DNA from: Candidatus Nealsoniibacteriota bacterium
GTDB taxonomy: Bacteria; Patescibacteriota; Minisyncoccia; Minisyncoccales; PWPS01
Reading direction: 5' to 3'
DNA length: 40,848 bases
Assembly (NCBI GenBank): GCA_003560665.1
Contig: PWKK01000005.1
Location: 1-40,848, forward strand
Positions 32,386 through 40,848 of this stretch are shown piece by piece. Every line of letters begins with the position of its first letter. Position 1 is the stretch's first letter. A model generated the notes under the pieces. That model was given only the letters and a program-made list of their open reading frames with translations. It was not told the DNA's origin and searched no databases. The position numbers and the translations under genes were made by a program.

Positions 32386-33648
32386 TTATTTTTTGTTTTT
32401 CCAAGGGGATTCTTGTCTGATAAGAAGCTCTTCCGCTCGTTCCGGATCACGCATAATAGCAAAAACAATCCTTTCCATCCTTATCCCCTGTGAACCCTTG
32501 ACAAGAATTATATCTTTTTCGAGAATTATTTTTTCAAGTTCGTCTATTACTTGTTCAGATTTTGAAAAAACAAAGATATTTTCTTCTTTCATTCCCGCGT
32601 GTATTGCCGCTCTTTTTATCTCTTCTTTCCACTCCCCTACTGAAAAAATATAATCACAAAATTCTGCAGCAAATCTGCCGATCTTGCGGTGTTCTTCATT
32701 TGAGAATCTTCCAAGTTCCAGCATATCCCCAAGGACGGCTATTTTTCTTTTTCCGGGTAGATCTTTTAAGGCCCTTAAAGCGGACATCATAGAAGAAGGG
32801 GCCGCGTTATAACTCCCATCCAAAATAATAGTTTCCTTTTTTCCTTTTATTATCTGTTGCCTTCCATTTGCTGGGCGAATTTTTGATAACCGTTTACTTA
32901 GTCTTTTCGGTTCTATGCCGAGAGAAATTCCGACAGCAAAAACAGATGCGGCAACGTATGCAAAAGAATCACCGATACATTTTGAAAGAAACAGTGGATA
33001 ATCTTTTCCTTGATACGAAAGTGTTAGCGAAGAACCATCAGTTGAAGTTGATTTAAAATCTTTAATGACAACATCAGCATCTTTTTTAGTTCCGAAAGTT
33101 ATTTTTTCCGCTTTTGTTTGCATTTGAGAAACATAAGGGTCGTCGGCGTTCAAGATTGCTTTTCCTGATTGAGAGAGTGCCATAACCAGTTTTTCTTTTT
33201 CCTTGGCAACTTCGTCTGCGTTTCTGTAGAATTCGATGTGCACGGGAACCTTGCCTACGGCCGTGACAACAGCAATATCGGGCTTAATGAATCCGGAAAG
33301 ATACTCGATATCTCCCGGTTTATCGGCAGCAAGTTCGGCAACAACAATTTCAGGGTAGTCTTTATCTCTTTTAAGAAGAAGAAGTAACCCCTTTAGAAAA
33401 ATCAAGGCCCACTCTTTTATGCCCCTTCCCGCTCTTTTTTCTCCCAAGAAAACCAGCGGAGCACCTATCTCGGTATTTAAATTTCCACTGCTTTTTCTTG
33501 TTCTCCGCCAATCACAAAAAGCTTCGTAAACTCCATCTTTAGTTGAGGTTTTTCCAACACTTCCCGTTATAGCGATTATTGTCGGTGAGTATTTTCTAAC
33601 AAGAAGAATCGTAATAATTTTAAGTAGAAATTGAAAAATTTTTTTCAT
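32386..33648 (-). CDS. murF: MurF-like Mur ligase lacking the N-terminal UDP-binding domain
   Basis: 420 residues. The P-loop is GSVGKTST at 29-36, preceded only by a hydrophobic helix (2-20), whereas classical MurF has about 100 residues before it. Central and C-terminal motifs (SSGNLNTEIGAPL, NADDPYV, ANGRQQII, DGSYNAAPSSM, VLGDMLELG, LVKGSQGIRME) follow MurF, not MurC, MurD or MurE. It would add D-Ala-D-Ala to the UDP-MurNAc-tripeptide. The start overlaps the femX-like stop by 4 bases (ATGA). AAGGAGG, one of the few Shine-Dalgarno-like motifs here, lies 10 bases upstream. Confidence 0.85.
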   Translation of the reverse strand: MKKIFQFLLKIITILLVRKYSPTIIAITGSVGKTSTKDGVYEAFCDWRRTRKSSGNLNTEIGAPLVFLGEKRAGRGIKEWALIFLKGLLLLLKRDKDYPEIVVAELAADKPGDIEYLSGFIKPDIAVVTAVGKVPVHIEFYRNADEVAKEKEKLVMALSQSGKAILNADDPYVSQMQTKAEKITFGTKKDADVVIKDFKSTSTDGSSLTLSYQGKDYPLFLSKCIGDSFAYVAASVFAVGISLGIEPKRLSKRLSKIRPANGRQQIIKGKKETIILDGSYNAAPSSMMSALRALKDLPGKRKIAVLGDMLELGRFSNEEHRKIGRFAAEFCDYIFSVGEWKEEIKRAAIHAGMKEENIFVFSKSEQVIDELEKIILEKDIILVKGSQGIRMERIVFAIMRDPERAEELLIRQESPWKNKK

Positions 33649-34580
33649 CTTTGCAATGCCTCCTTGGCCTTTTTAGTAATTTTGTAAGCAAGATATTTTG
33701 TTTTCCTTATCGGAAAGTCTCTTCCTTCCGGATAAATCAGTTCCTTACCACCAAAACTTTTCTTATAGCTGCTAACCCCGGGAAACCTCTTTTCATCAAC
33801 TCCCCAAAAATCATAGTCCTTACATCCTTTTTCCTTGGCAATCTTGATTGACTCAAAACGAAGAAACGCGGGTGCGTTTAATTTTCGTTTTTTGTAATCA
33901 GAGGCGGAGTGTAAGAAGTTTACCGTAGATCCAAAATACAAAAGAATAATTCCAGAGACCACTTCTCCTTTATGTACCGCTAATACCAGATCACAATTAT
34001 TTGTCTTTAAAAGATCTCGGAAATAATCCTTCCGGTAAGAGTTAAAGCCCTGTCTTGCTTTTGTTTTCTCTAAAAGATTAAAAAAAGCGTTAATATCTTT
34101 TCCTCTTTTAATAGTGACACCTTTTTTTTGTGCATATCGAACATTGTAACGTGTACCACCTTTAAATTGTTTAAGTATCTCCGAGGAGCTTTTTTCAATA
34201 TTTGAAATCAATGTTTTTTGTGGTTGTATTCGTGAAAATGGCTTTCTCCCGATACCTATTTCTTGAAGGGGTTCCGTTCTAACAAACATCTTTTTTTCTC
34301 TTTTTGCAATTCCTACGACTTCAGAGCAAAGATCTTCTCTTACTTTCCTTTTTTGAGAAACCGGTCCGTGCGGAATATAAAAGTAGCTTCCAAAAAGAGA
34401 ACTTTCTTCGAAAAACTGACAAACCCCCTCTATTTTCCCATCTTTTCTTGCTTCAATTTTCTTGACTTTTTGGTAATTTTTCTTGAAATCACCCCATCTG
34501 GTAGACTGCAAGAAGGTACCACCGGCTTCCAGCAAAAAATTATCCCACTCTTTTTTTGATTTGATGGGACCAATTTCCAT
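33645..34580 (-). CDS. FemX/FemAB-family aminoacyltransferase (peptidoglycan branching)
   Basis: 311 residues. FemAB family features are an N-terminal GNAT-like half with FLQSTRWGDFKK (about 23-34) and GSYFYIPHGPV, then TRYNVRYAQKKGV, then a second half with LVLAVHKGEVVSGIILLYFG, HSASDYKKRKLNAPAFLRFESIKIAKEKGCKDYDFWG. These enzymes add amino acids from aminoacyl-tRNA to lipid II to make crosslink branches. It lies directly before murF with a 4-base overlap, supporting that role. The stop is TGA. Confidence 0.88.
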   Translation of the reverse strand: MEIGPIKSKKEWDNFLLEAGGTFLQSTRWGDFKKNYQKVKKIEARKDGKIEGVCQFFEESSLFGSYFYIPHGPVSQKRKVREDLCSEVVGIAKREKKMFVRTEPLQEIGIGRKPFSRIQPQKTLISNIEKSSSEILKQFKGGTRYNVRYAQKKGVTIKRGKDINAFFNLLEKTKARQGFNSYRKDYFRDLLKTNNCDLVLAVHKGEVVSGIILLYFGSTVNFLHSASDYKKRKLNAPAFLRFESIKIAKEKGCKDYDFWGVDEKRFPGVSSYKKSFGGKELIYPEGRDFPIRKTKYLAYKITKKAKEALQR

Positions 34581-34616
34581 AAGGAATTAATAATATGTTT
34601 TACTTGCAATATTCTT

Positions 34617-35174
34617 TTAAAGCCCTAAATCGTTGCTGATTTTTTTCATAGCGGAAAGTCCAATTCCTATAAAATCTTCTAGCTCTATTCCGATCTCATT
34701 ACACGCCGCAATCACTTCTCTGTCTGCTCCTTTTGCAAATGCTTTTTCCTTGTATCTTTTTAAAACCGACTCGGGTGTAAGGTCGGATAGTTTCTTTGAC
34801 GGCAAAACAAGAGTACTTGCCACAATAAGACCGGTTAAAGGATCGGTGCAGTAGATTGCTTTTTCAAGCAGACTTTCTCTTTTTTGTCCCGTTTCTTTGT
34901 TGTGTGCAAGGGCAGCATTGACAACCTCCGTCCTTGCTCCGTTTTCTTTCAGTATTTTCGCTCCCTTTTTCCCATGATTTTGTGGATCATTTCTGTAGTC
35001 TACAACTTCCATATCAATATCATGAGCAAGCCCCGCTAAACCCCAGACATCTTCATCTTCCCCAAATTTTTTTGCTAAATCTCTCATAACCGCTTCAACT
35101 GCAAGCATATGTTTGACACTGTTCTTGTTTTTTACATATTTTTTGACTAGAGCTAGTCCTTCTTTTCTATTCAT
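34617..35174 (-). CDS. HD-domain phosphohydrolase
   Basis: 185 residues. HD-superfamily metal ligands appear as His22 (HMLAVE), His51-Asp52 (GLAHDID), His67 (NHG), His91 (ALAHN) and Asp111 (CTDPLTG). This layout is common in small predicted nucleotide or metal-dependent phosphohydrolases of unknown substrate. It lies between lysS and the femX-like gene in the envelope operon, 2 bases after the lysS stop. Confidence 0.85.
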   Translation of the reverse strand: MNRKEGLALVKKYVKNKNSVKHMLAVEAVMRDLAKKFGEDEDVWGLAGLAHDIDMEVVDYRNDPQNHGKKGAKILKENGARTEVVNAALAHNKETGQKRESLLEKAIYCTDPLTGLIVASTLVLPSKKLSDLTPESVLKRYKEKAFAKGADREVIAACNEIGIELEDFIGIGLSAMKKISNDLGL

Positions 35175-35176
35175 AT

Positions 35177-36688
35177 TTATTTTTTTCTAAATTTTTTTAA
35201 TAGCGATTCTGTTCTTTGAGATAATTCATTCCTCGGTCTCATTAAAGGGAATATTTGACATTCTCTGGCGGGCTTGTTCATCAGGAAGCTAAAAAGACGC
35301 TCTGAAAGTCCGAACCCGCAAGTTGGAGGCATTCCGTATTCAAGAGCTTCAACAAAATCGTAATCGAACATTTGTGCTTCTTCATCTCCTTGGTCTCTTA
35401 GTTTTTGTTGCTGAGCAAACCTTTCTGCTTGTTCTATTGGATCGTTGAGCTCACTGTAACCGTTGCCCATTTCGGAACCTCCAAAGATCACTTGAAATCT
35501 TTCCGTAACATCCGGATTTTTTTCGTTTCTTTTTGCTAGCGGAGAAACATCTGTTGGAACGTTTATTAGAAATCCTGGACCTCCTATTTTTTTGCGACAA
35601 TATTTCCACAGAATGTCAACCGCTCTTCCTTTACTGAGCCCTTTTTTTTCATAATCAATACCTAGTTTATCAAGAGCTTTTGTTACCCCCTCCAGATTAA
35701 CTTCAAAAATATCAACCTTTGTTTCGCCTAGTATTGTGTCTCGAAAGTCATATCTTTCCCACTTTTTCGAGAAATCAACATCAAATTCTCTAATTTTAAA
35801 CTTTAAGGTACCAAAAGTTTTCTTAATTACATATTTATACATTTCTTCCACAAACTTCATCCCCTTTTTATAATCAGCGTATGCCCAATAAAACTCCATC
35901 TGTGTATAATCTTGTAAGTGCTCAGGAGATATTCCTTCATTTCTAAACTGTCTCCCAATCTCAAATGTTTTTTCAAATCCCGATACCATTAACTTTTTTT
36001 GCCACAACTCTCCCATTGAGATACGAAGGTAAACATCGATATCAAGTGCGTCGTGGTGTGTCTTGAACGGCTTGGCATCAGCCCCTCCGGCGGTTGTCTC
36101 AAGAACAGGTGTTTCCACTTCTAAGAATCCTCTTTCTGTTAAAAACTCTCTCAGTGAGCTCCAGAAAACAGTTCTTTTTCGAAACATTTCCTTAATTTCT
36201 GGATTAAGCAAAATATCCAAATATCTTTTTCTTAACCGCTCTTCTTCATTTTTCAAGCCGTGCCATTTTTCAGGCAAAGGAAGAATACTTTTACTTAACA
36301 TCTTTAGATCGTCGGCATCCAATGTTTTTTCTTTTTTCTTTGTTAGAAAGAGAGTTCCCCTTACCTGTATAAAATCACCAACGTCAAAATAATCAGAAAA
36401 GAATTTAAACATTTTTTCCCCTAAGGCATCCTGTCTTAAAAGTACTTGTATTGAAGATGTTCCGTCTTCAAGGTCAATAAAGCAAGCCTTTCCGTGCCCT
36501 CTTTGGGCCCTAATTCTTCCAACCAGAAACACTTGCTCTCCGGCCTTTTTTAATGAATTGAATTTATCGAGTGCCTCCTTATTTGTATAGCTTCTTTTTG
36601 TTTTTCCGGGGTAAGGAGAGTGTCCTATTTTCTTTAGGTTTTCGCTTTTCCTTATTCTGTTTTCACGTATTTCTTCCTTTCTACTCAT
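35177..36688 (-). CDS. lysS: Lysyl-tRNA synthetase, class II
   Basis: 503 residues. An N-terminal OB-fold anticodon-binding domain (about 52-135, VFLVGRIRAQRGHGKACFIDLED) precedes the class II core: motif 2 FEIGRQFRNEGISPEHLQDYTQMEFY and motif 3 PPTCGFGLSERLFSFLM. It charges tRNA-Lys; a tRNA-Lys(UUU) gene is also in the window. It starts 7 bases after greA. Confidence 0.94.
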   Translation of the reverse strand: MSRKEEIRENRIRKSENLKKIGHSPYPGKTKRSYTNKEALDKFNSLKKAGEQVFLVGRIRAQRGHGKACFIDLEDGTSSIQVLLRQDALGEKMFKFFSDYFDVGDFIQVRGTLFLTKKKEKTLDADDLKMLSKSILPLPEKWHGLKNEEERLRKRYLDILLNPEIKEMFRKRTVFWSSLREFLTERGFLEVETPVLETTAGGADAKPFKTHHDALDIDVYLRISMGELWQKKLMVSGFEKTFEIGRQFRNEGISPEHLQDYTQMEFYWAYADYKKGMKFVEEMYKYVIKKTFGTLKFKIREFDVDFSKKWERYDFRDTILGETKVDIFEVNLEGVTKALDKLGIDYEKKGLSKGRAVDILWKYCRKKIGGPGFLINVPTDVSPLAKRNEKNPDVTERFQVIFGGSEMGNGYSELNDPIEQAERFAQQQKLRDQGDEEAQMFDYDFVEALEYGMPPTCGFGLSERLFSFLMNKPARECQIFPLMRPRNELSQRTESLLKKFRKK

Positions 36689-36695
36689 TGTTTTT

Positions 36696-37151
36696 TTAAA
36701 TAATTTTTAAAATTTTGTATGTCTTTTCTCCTGAGGGGGTTTTCACGACACAAGTATCGCCACTTTTTTTGTTTAAAAAAGCTTTTCCCATCGGAGAGTC
36801 GCATGATATTTTACTGTTAACCGGATCTGCTTCGGCTCCTCCGACAATTTCAAGTTCTTTTTTCTTTCCATCTATTTTAACCTCTAGCCGAGATCCGACA
36901 TGAACACGATCTTCACCCTCCTTCTCTTCAATTATTTTCGCACCTTTTATTGTTTCTCTTAATTTTGAAATACGGGTTTCCAGAATATTTTGTTCATTTT
37001 TTGCATCATCATAGGCAGAGTTTTCGCTTAAGTCACCAAACGAAGCCGCAAACTTTAATTTGTCGGCAACTTCTTTTCTTTTCTCTTTTTCAAGATAAAT
37101 CAACTCTTTCTTTAACTTCTCCAGTCCTTTTTTTGTAAAACAGTTTTCCAT
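36696..37151 (-). CDS. greA: Transcription elongation factor GreA
   Basis: 151 residues. An N-terminal coiled coil (about 1-70, ENSAYDDAKNEQNILETRISKL) carries the acidic tip that enters the polymerase channel, and a C-terminal FKBP-like domain includes SPMGKAFLNKKSGDTCVVKTPSGEKTYKIL. It rescues backtracked RNA polymerase. It lies 7 bases after the PBP2 gene. Confidence 0.93.
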   Translation of the reverse strand: MENCFTKKGLEKLKKELIYLEKEKRKEVADKLKFAASFGDLSENSAYDDAKNEQNILETRISKLRETIKGAKIIEEKEGEDRVHVGSRLEVKIDGKKKELEIVGGAEADPVNSKISCDSPMGKAFLNKKSGDTCVVKTPSGEKTYKILKII

Positions 37152-37158
37152 TTTTTAA

Positions 37159-39105
37159 TTATTCGTTAGAATTTTTAATCTGTTCTTTATCTTCTGAAAA
37201 ATACTCCATCATTATATCACGTGCAAGGTGAGTTGCTACGGGCGTCACACCTTTCACTCCCTCTATGATAACGGTAATTACGATTTCCGGATTGTCATAA
37301 GGGGCAAAAGCGGCAACCCAGTTGTTGTTAATCCCCGGTCTTGATGTTTGGGCCGTTCCGGTTTTTGCACCTGAATCCACCGGGAGAACTTGTAGAGACC
37401 TTGCCGTACCAATTAACGTTGTTTGCTTCATCCCTTGTTTTACGATTTCCAGATTATCTGCCGATACAAAATTTTCTCTAACCACCTCCGCCTCTCTGCT
37501 CTCTAATAAATTTCTTTCATCGTCAACAATTTCTTTTACAATGCGGGGAGCAAGAAGTTTTCCCCCGTTTACAATTGACGCAAAAGATCCGGCAACCTGC
37601 AGAGGGGTGGTTGAAAGATAACCCTGGCCGATAGAAAGGTTGTATGTATCCCCTATTCGCCAGATATCACTTAACTGTTCTCTCTTCCAGTCCGGAGTTG
37701 GAATAAATCCATTGCTTTCCACTGGCAAGTCAATGCCCGTTTTCACACCCCAACCAAAAAGGGAAAGATATTTTTTTATTCTTTCGACTCCTAATCCTTC
37801 TTGATCTTCATATCCTCCTCCGACGGCATAAAAATACACATTACTGGAGACGGCAATCGCTTCACGCATATCTCTCCACCCGTGAGCCTGAAAGTCACGA
37901 AAAATTGTTGGTTCGGCAGGATTCCAGGGATTGGGAATAGTAATATATCCGGGACTGTGAATCCTTTTTTCAGGAGTTATTATCCCCTCTTCTAATGCTG
38001 CGGCAGCAAGAATAGGCTTTATAATTGATCCCGGGCTGTAAGCTGAAGAAATCGTTCTGTTCAAGAAGACACCCTCTTTGTTTTGAAAAATATTTGCAAA
38101 TGTTTTTTGGTCAGTACTTTTTCGAAAAAGATTATTGTCAAATGAAGGAACACTTACCATCGCAAGAACTTCTCCTGTTTGCGGATCAAGAATAACTACA
38201 GCGGCTTTTTTTGCACCAATCTCTTCTAACTTTTCTCTTGCTTTCTCTTGGACAATCCTTTGTAGTTCAGAGTCGATGGTTAAAACAATATTTTCCCCGT
38301 TTTCCGTAGATTTAGTTACTTCTTTATTTTTAATATTGCCGGCTGCGTCACGTTCAATTTTCACTTCATCTCCCACACGCGTTAAATAATTTTCATAATA
38401 TCTTTCCACCCCTGCTTTTCCGACATAATCATGAATTGTATATTTTCCCGGATTTTTTCTTAATGTGTTTTGATCAATCTTGCCAATATATCCTAAAATG
38501 TGGGAAGAAATCTCTCCATCTTTATACTCTCTCCCAATGCTGCTGGCTATCGAGAACCCATCTATCCTCTCTATTCGGGATTGTAGTTGTACCAACTCTT
38601 CGTGTGACAAGTCTCTTTTAATGGTTATTAACCTTGCATCAGTACTGGTTAGCTCGTCTTTTAATTCATTGAAATCTCTTTCTATTATTGATGCCACTGT
38701 GCGGATGCTCTCTTTCTCTGTGGATTGATTGCTCTCTTTTCGGAAGTAAAGGTCGTACTGCGGCATATTGTAGACAAGTTGATTATAGTTACGGTCATAA
38801 ACAACGCCTCTTGTGGTTTGTGTTGAAGATATTGAAAGAATATTACGTTGCGCAAGAACCGAAAAGTAGTCTCCTTCGGTAAACTGCATTTGAAAACTTC
38901 TTGCAATAAGAATAAAGAAAAGAAGAAAAACGAAAAACGAAAAAACTCGTAGTGTTGTAACCGGTAAGCACACCTCAAGACGTTTTTTAGACATGCCAAA
39001 TTCTTCTTCTTTCTTTTGAGCTAAATTATCTAGAAAAGTTTCATGAGGCTCTATCTCACTTGCACTCCTTTTCTTTTTTCTACGAAAAGACGGAAATACC
39101 GACAT
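37159..39105 (-). CDS. mrdA: Penicillin-binding protein 2 (elongation transpeptidase)
   Basis: 648 residues. A short cytosolic tail and one membrane helix (about 53-70) precede a dimerisation domain and the transpeptidase domain. Motifs are Ser360-Ile-Ile-Lys363 (SAYSPGSIIKP), Ser420-Ser-Asn422 and Lys581-Thr-Gly583 (SGAKTGTAQTS). The GVVYDRNYNQLVYN stretch after the helix and the mreC-mreD context identify the PBP2 type rather than FtsI. The start at 39105 overlaps the mreD end by 26 bases, so it may be translationally coupled. Confidence 0.92.
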   Translation of the reverse strand: MSVFPSFRRKKKRSASEIEPHETFLDNLAQKKEEEFGMSKKRLEVCLPVTTLRVFSFFVFLLFFILIARSFQMQFTEGDYFSVLAQRNILSISSTQTTRGVVYDRNYNQLVYNMPQYDLYFRKESNQSTEKESIRTVASIIERDFNELKDELTSTDARLITIKRDLSHEELVQLQSRIERIDGFSIASSIGREYKDGEISSHILGYIGKIDQNTLRKNPGKYTIHDYVGKAGVERYYENYLTRVGDEVKIERDAAGNIKNKEVTKSTENGENIVLTIDSELQRIVQEKAREKLEEIGAKKAAVVILDPQTGEVLAMVSVPSFDNNLFRKSTDQKTFANIFQNKEGVFLNRTISSAYSPGSIIKPILAAAALEEGIITPEKRIHSPGYITIPNPWNPAEPTIFRDFQAHGWRDMREAIAVSSNVYFYAVGGGYEDQEGLGVERIKKYLSLFGWGVKTGIDLPVESNGFIPTPDWKREQLSDIWRIGDTYNLSIGQGYLSTTPLQVAGSFASIVNGGKLLAPRIVKEIVDDERNLLESREAEVVRENFVSADNLEIVKQGMKQTTLIGTARSLQVLPVDSGAKTGTAQTSRPGINNNWVAAFAPYDNPEIVITVIIEGVKGVTPVATHLARDIMMEYFSEDKEQIKNSNE

Positions 39106-39391
39106 ATTTTTTCTGCATTAACTTAATTAAATACGCGAAAATAAAAAATAACAACATATAGAAACCTACTGGCATTCCGGAAGAAAAGATGTCAACAAAA
39201 AACCCTGCAAGGACAGCTGTAAAAAGTCCATCCAAATTCCTGTGATTTTCAATTATATTGTAAATGAAAACGAAAGCAACCAAGACAAGATAAGGTGGGA
39301 ACAAGAAATGTGGGTAGAAAAAGAAGCTACTTAGCAAAAGGGAAAGAAAAAAAACAAAAACGGTAAGAAAAAAAACTTTTGATGGGTTCAT
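39080..39391 (-). CDS. mreD: MreD-like membrane protein (short)
   Basis: 103 residues, shorter than the usual ~160. About four membrane segments. The conserved part is LDGLFTAVLAGFFVDIFSSGMPVGFYMLLFF (about 53-83), like the MreD core GLxxGLLxDxxSxxxxG. It is a partner of MreC in the rod-shape complex. Position between mreC (4-base ATGA overlap) and the PBP2 gene supports the call, which is otherwise based on weak sequence conservation. Confidence 0.78.
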   Translation of the reverse strand: MNPSKVFFLTVFVFFLSLLLSSFFFYPHFLFPPYLVLVAFVFIYNIIENHRNLDGLFTAVLAGFFVDIFSSGMPVGFYMLLFFIFAYLIKLMQKKYVGISVFS

Positions 39392-40173
39392 TTTTTTATG
39401 ACAAATAGATAATCAAGATATCGATAATCAATCCCTTGCCAAATAACAGCTTGATTAAATGCTTCGATATCATTTTCTATTACTTCCAGAACTCTTCCGA
39501 TAAAAACTCCGTCCATTGCTTCTTCATTATGGGCCATACCTACAACCATATCACCTCGCGTAATCTCCTTATCTTTTGGCAGAAAATTCAATAAAAGAGT
39601 TCTTTCTCCTCTTCCCTCCAAAACACCTATTGGTTGGTCTTCATTTTGAACTTTTGCCTCAAACGAACTTTCTGTGCTTGTAATCAACCTTATTTTCGAA
39701 AAATTATTATTTGTTTCTTCAACCAGCCCAATCAATAATCCTTCGGGACTTACAACCAAATCTCCTTCTGTAATTTTTTCCTCGTTTCGAACAATAATAT
39801 TTTGCTCCACGAAATCTCTTCCTGCTACCTTAACAAGGACAAGCTCTCTTTCTCGATAAAGATCTAAATCCAGTGCCTTGCGAAGTGTTTCGTTTTCTTT
39901 TTCAACTTCCTTCAACATTGAAAGCTTTGAAAGAAGGTTTCTGTTTTCTCTTCTTAATTTTTCTATCTCTTCTCTTACTTCTCTTGCATTTTGAAAAACT
40001 TCCAAATTGGCAAAGAAGCCTGTGCCGGCAGTTAGTGTTGCTTTATAAATAGGAAAAATCGCTGAAAAGAAAGAGTTTTTAATTTCAGAAGAAATCGGTG
40101 TTAGAAAGTTTAACACAAGAAAAAGAGTGAGAAGGAGAAGTGTTACTATGAAAAAGTTTTTTTTCTTGCGCAT
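39388..40173 (-). CDS. mreC: Rod shape-determining protein MreC
   Basis: 261 residues. One N-terminal membrane helix (about 8-27), a coiled coil (about 60-98, REEIEKLRRENRNLLSKL) and two beta-rich domains with VAGRDFVEQNIIVR, VSPEGLLIGLV, GVLEGRGERTLLLNFLPKD and GDMVVGM. It organises the elongation machinery outside the membrane. First gene of the envelope operon. The promoter's extended -10 ends 6 bases before the ATG, so the message is probably leaderless. The stop TGA overlaps the mreD start. Confidence 0.92.
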   Translation of the reverse strand: MRKKKNFFIVTLLLLTLFLVLNFLTPISSEIKNSFFSAIFPIYKATLTAGTGFFANLEVFQNAREVREEIEKLRRENRNLLSKLSMLKEVEKENETLRKALDLDLYRERELVLVKVAGRDFVEQNIIVRNEEKITEGDLVVSPEGLLIGLVEETNNNFSKIRLITSTESSFEAKVQNEDQPIGVLEGRGERTLLLNFLPKDKEITRGDMVVGMAHNEEAMDGVFIGRVLEVIENDIEAFNQAVIWQGIDYRYLDYLFVIKK

Positions 40174-40179
40174 TACTTT

Positions 40180-40209
40180 CTTATATCAAAAGTTATCGAT
40201 TTTGTCCAA
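40180..40209 (-). promoter_or_regulatory. Promoter of the mreC operon
   Basis: On the minus strand TTGGAC (40209-40204), 18-base spacer, TG at 40188-40187 and TATAAG (40185-40180), then 6 bases to the ATG. It lies between the rRNA terminator and mreC. Confidence 0.6.
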
Positions 40210-40210
40210 C

Positions 40211-40233
40211 AAACGCCCGACATAAACCGGGCG
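40211..40233 (-). terminator. Terminator after the 5S rRNA gene
   Basis: On the minus strand CGCCCG (40233-40228) pairs with CGGGCG (40219-40214) with an 8-base loop, followed by TTTGTT. GC-rich stem, imperfect T-run. Confidence 0.55.
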
Positions 40234-40280
40234 AATTTCCGCACTAATTTTTTTAATAAATAATTTAATCTCTTCGAGAC

Positions 40281-40398
40281 GCAAAGGTGGGGACTACCTA
40301 CTCTCGCCCTTACGGACTACCATCGGCCTTGCCGTATTTCACTTCCGTGTTCGGAATGGGAACGGGTGGGACAACGGCAGCATAGTCCCCACCTTTGC
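40281..40398 (-). rRNA. rrf: 5S ribosomal RNA
   Basis: On the minus strand the sequence has TGTCCCACCCG, CCATTCCGAACACGGAAG, GCCGATGGTAGT and GCGAGAGTAGG, the conserved 5S blocks. Its ends pair as a long helix (GGTGGGGACTA with TAGTCCCCACC). Ends are approximate within a few bases. Confidence 0.93.
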
Positions 40399-40399
40399 G

Positions 40400-40431
40400 C
40401 TCCACTTTTTAGGATAAAAAAAGAAGTGGAG
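40400..40431 (-). promoter_or_regulatory. Processing stem between 23S and 5S rRNA
   Basis: CTCCACTT (40400-40407) pairs with AAGTGGAG (40424-40431), extendable to about 11 bp, directly next to the 5' end of 5S. It is likely a precursor-processing structure rather than a terminator. Confidence 0.5.
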
Positions 40432-40489
40432 TTCTGTAATCAAATTAATGCAGTACAAAGGAAAATAATATAAATAGTAATTATTAACT

Positions 40490-40848
<359 letters not shown>

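Noticed and set aside
40400-40431. Terminator between 23S and 5S rRNA
   Set aside because: The hairpin has no T-run after it in the direction of transcription and sits against the 5S 5' end, so a processing stem is more likely.

Overview
The window looks like part of the chromosome of a member of the Candidate Phyla Radiation (Patescibacteria), most likely close to Paceibacteria ('Parcubacteria'). This rests on family-level impressions, not a tree: AT-rich sequence, a short HrcA, small hypothetical proteins of a kind I associate with this group, a MurF without its N-terminal domain, a divergent MraY, and almost no Shine-Dalgarno motifs. TGA is a normal stop here (for example at the ends of the DUF2177, mreC and femX-like genes), so this is not one of the lineages that read UGA as glycine.

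Region 1 (1-7.5 kb, all plus strand) is accessory. It holds the 3' end of an unknown gene, a zinc-finger-like ORF broken by TGA, a radical SAM/SPASM enzyme with a small membrane partner, a half-size MFS protein, a glucose/sorbosone-dehydrogenase-like (PQQ-type) protein, a DUF167 protein, a DUF2177-DUF1295 pair, and a small membrane protein with a PspC-domain protein. In the first 5 kb each gene or gene pair is followed by a copy of a ~32-bp direct repeat. The repeat is usually followed by a hairpin, a T-run and an extended -10 promoter for the next gene. This cassette-like layout is the most unusual thing in the window.

Region 2 (7.8-9.8 kb, minus strand) has fmt, a protein made of an integrase-type core-binding domain without a catalytic domain plus an unrecognised C-terminal part, and a small hypothetical protein that appears leaderless.

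Region 3 (9.9-22.4 kb, plus strand) is a peptidoglycan and division block: thpR, murC, an acidic membrane protein, tig, an orphan response regulator, a D,D-carboxypeptidase, mraY, murD, ftsW, murG, gltX, a small membrane protein and a Xer-type recombinase with a dif-like palindrome at its promoter.

Region 4 (22.4-40.85 kb, nearly all minus strand) contains pyrG, rplI, ctpA, uvsE, tRNA-Lys, the heat-shock operon hrcA-grpE-dnaK-dnaJ under a CIRCE element, and a second envelope operon (mreC-mreD-pbp2-greA-lysS-HD-femX-murF-ftsQ). The 5S and 3' end of the 23S rRNA genes lie at the right edge. rpmA is the one plus-strand gene here.

Together the two envelope blocks supply most of the lipid II pathway after UDP-MurNAc (murC, murD, murF, mraY, murG), the polymerisation and crosslinking machinery (ftsW, PBP2, D,D-carboxypeptidase, FemX-like branching enzyme) and shape/division proteins (mreC, mreD, ftsQ). 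murA, murB, murE and ftsZ are not in the window.
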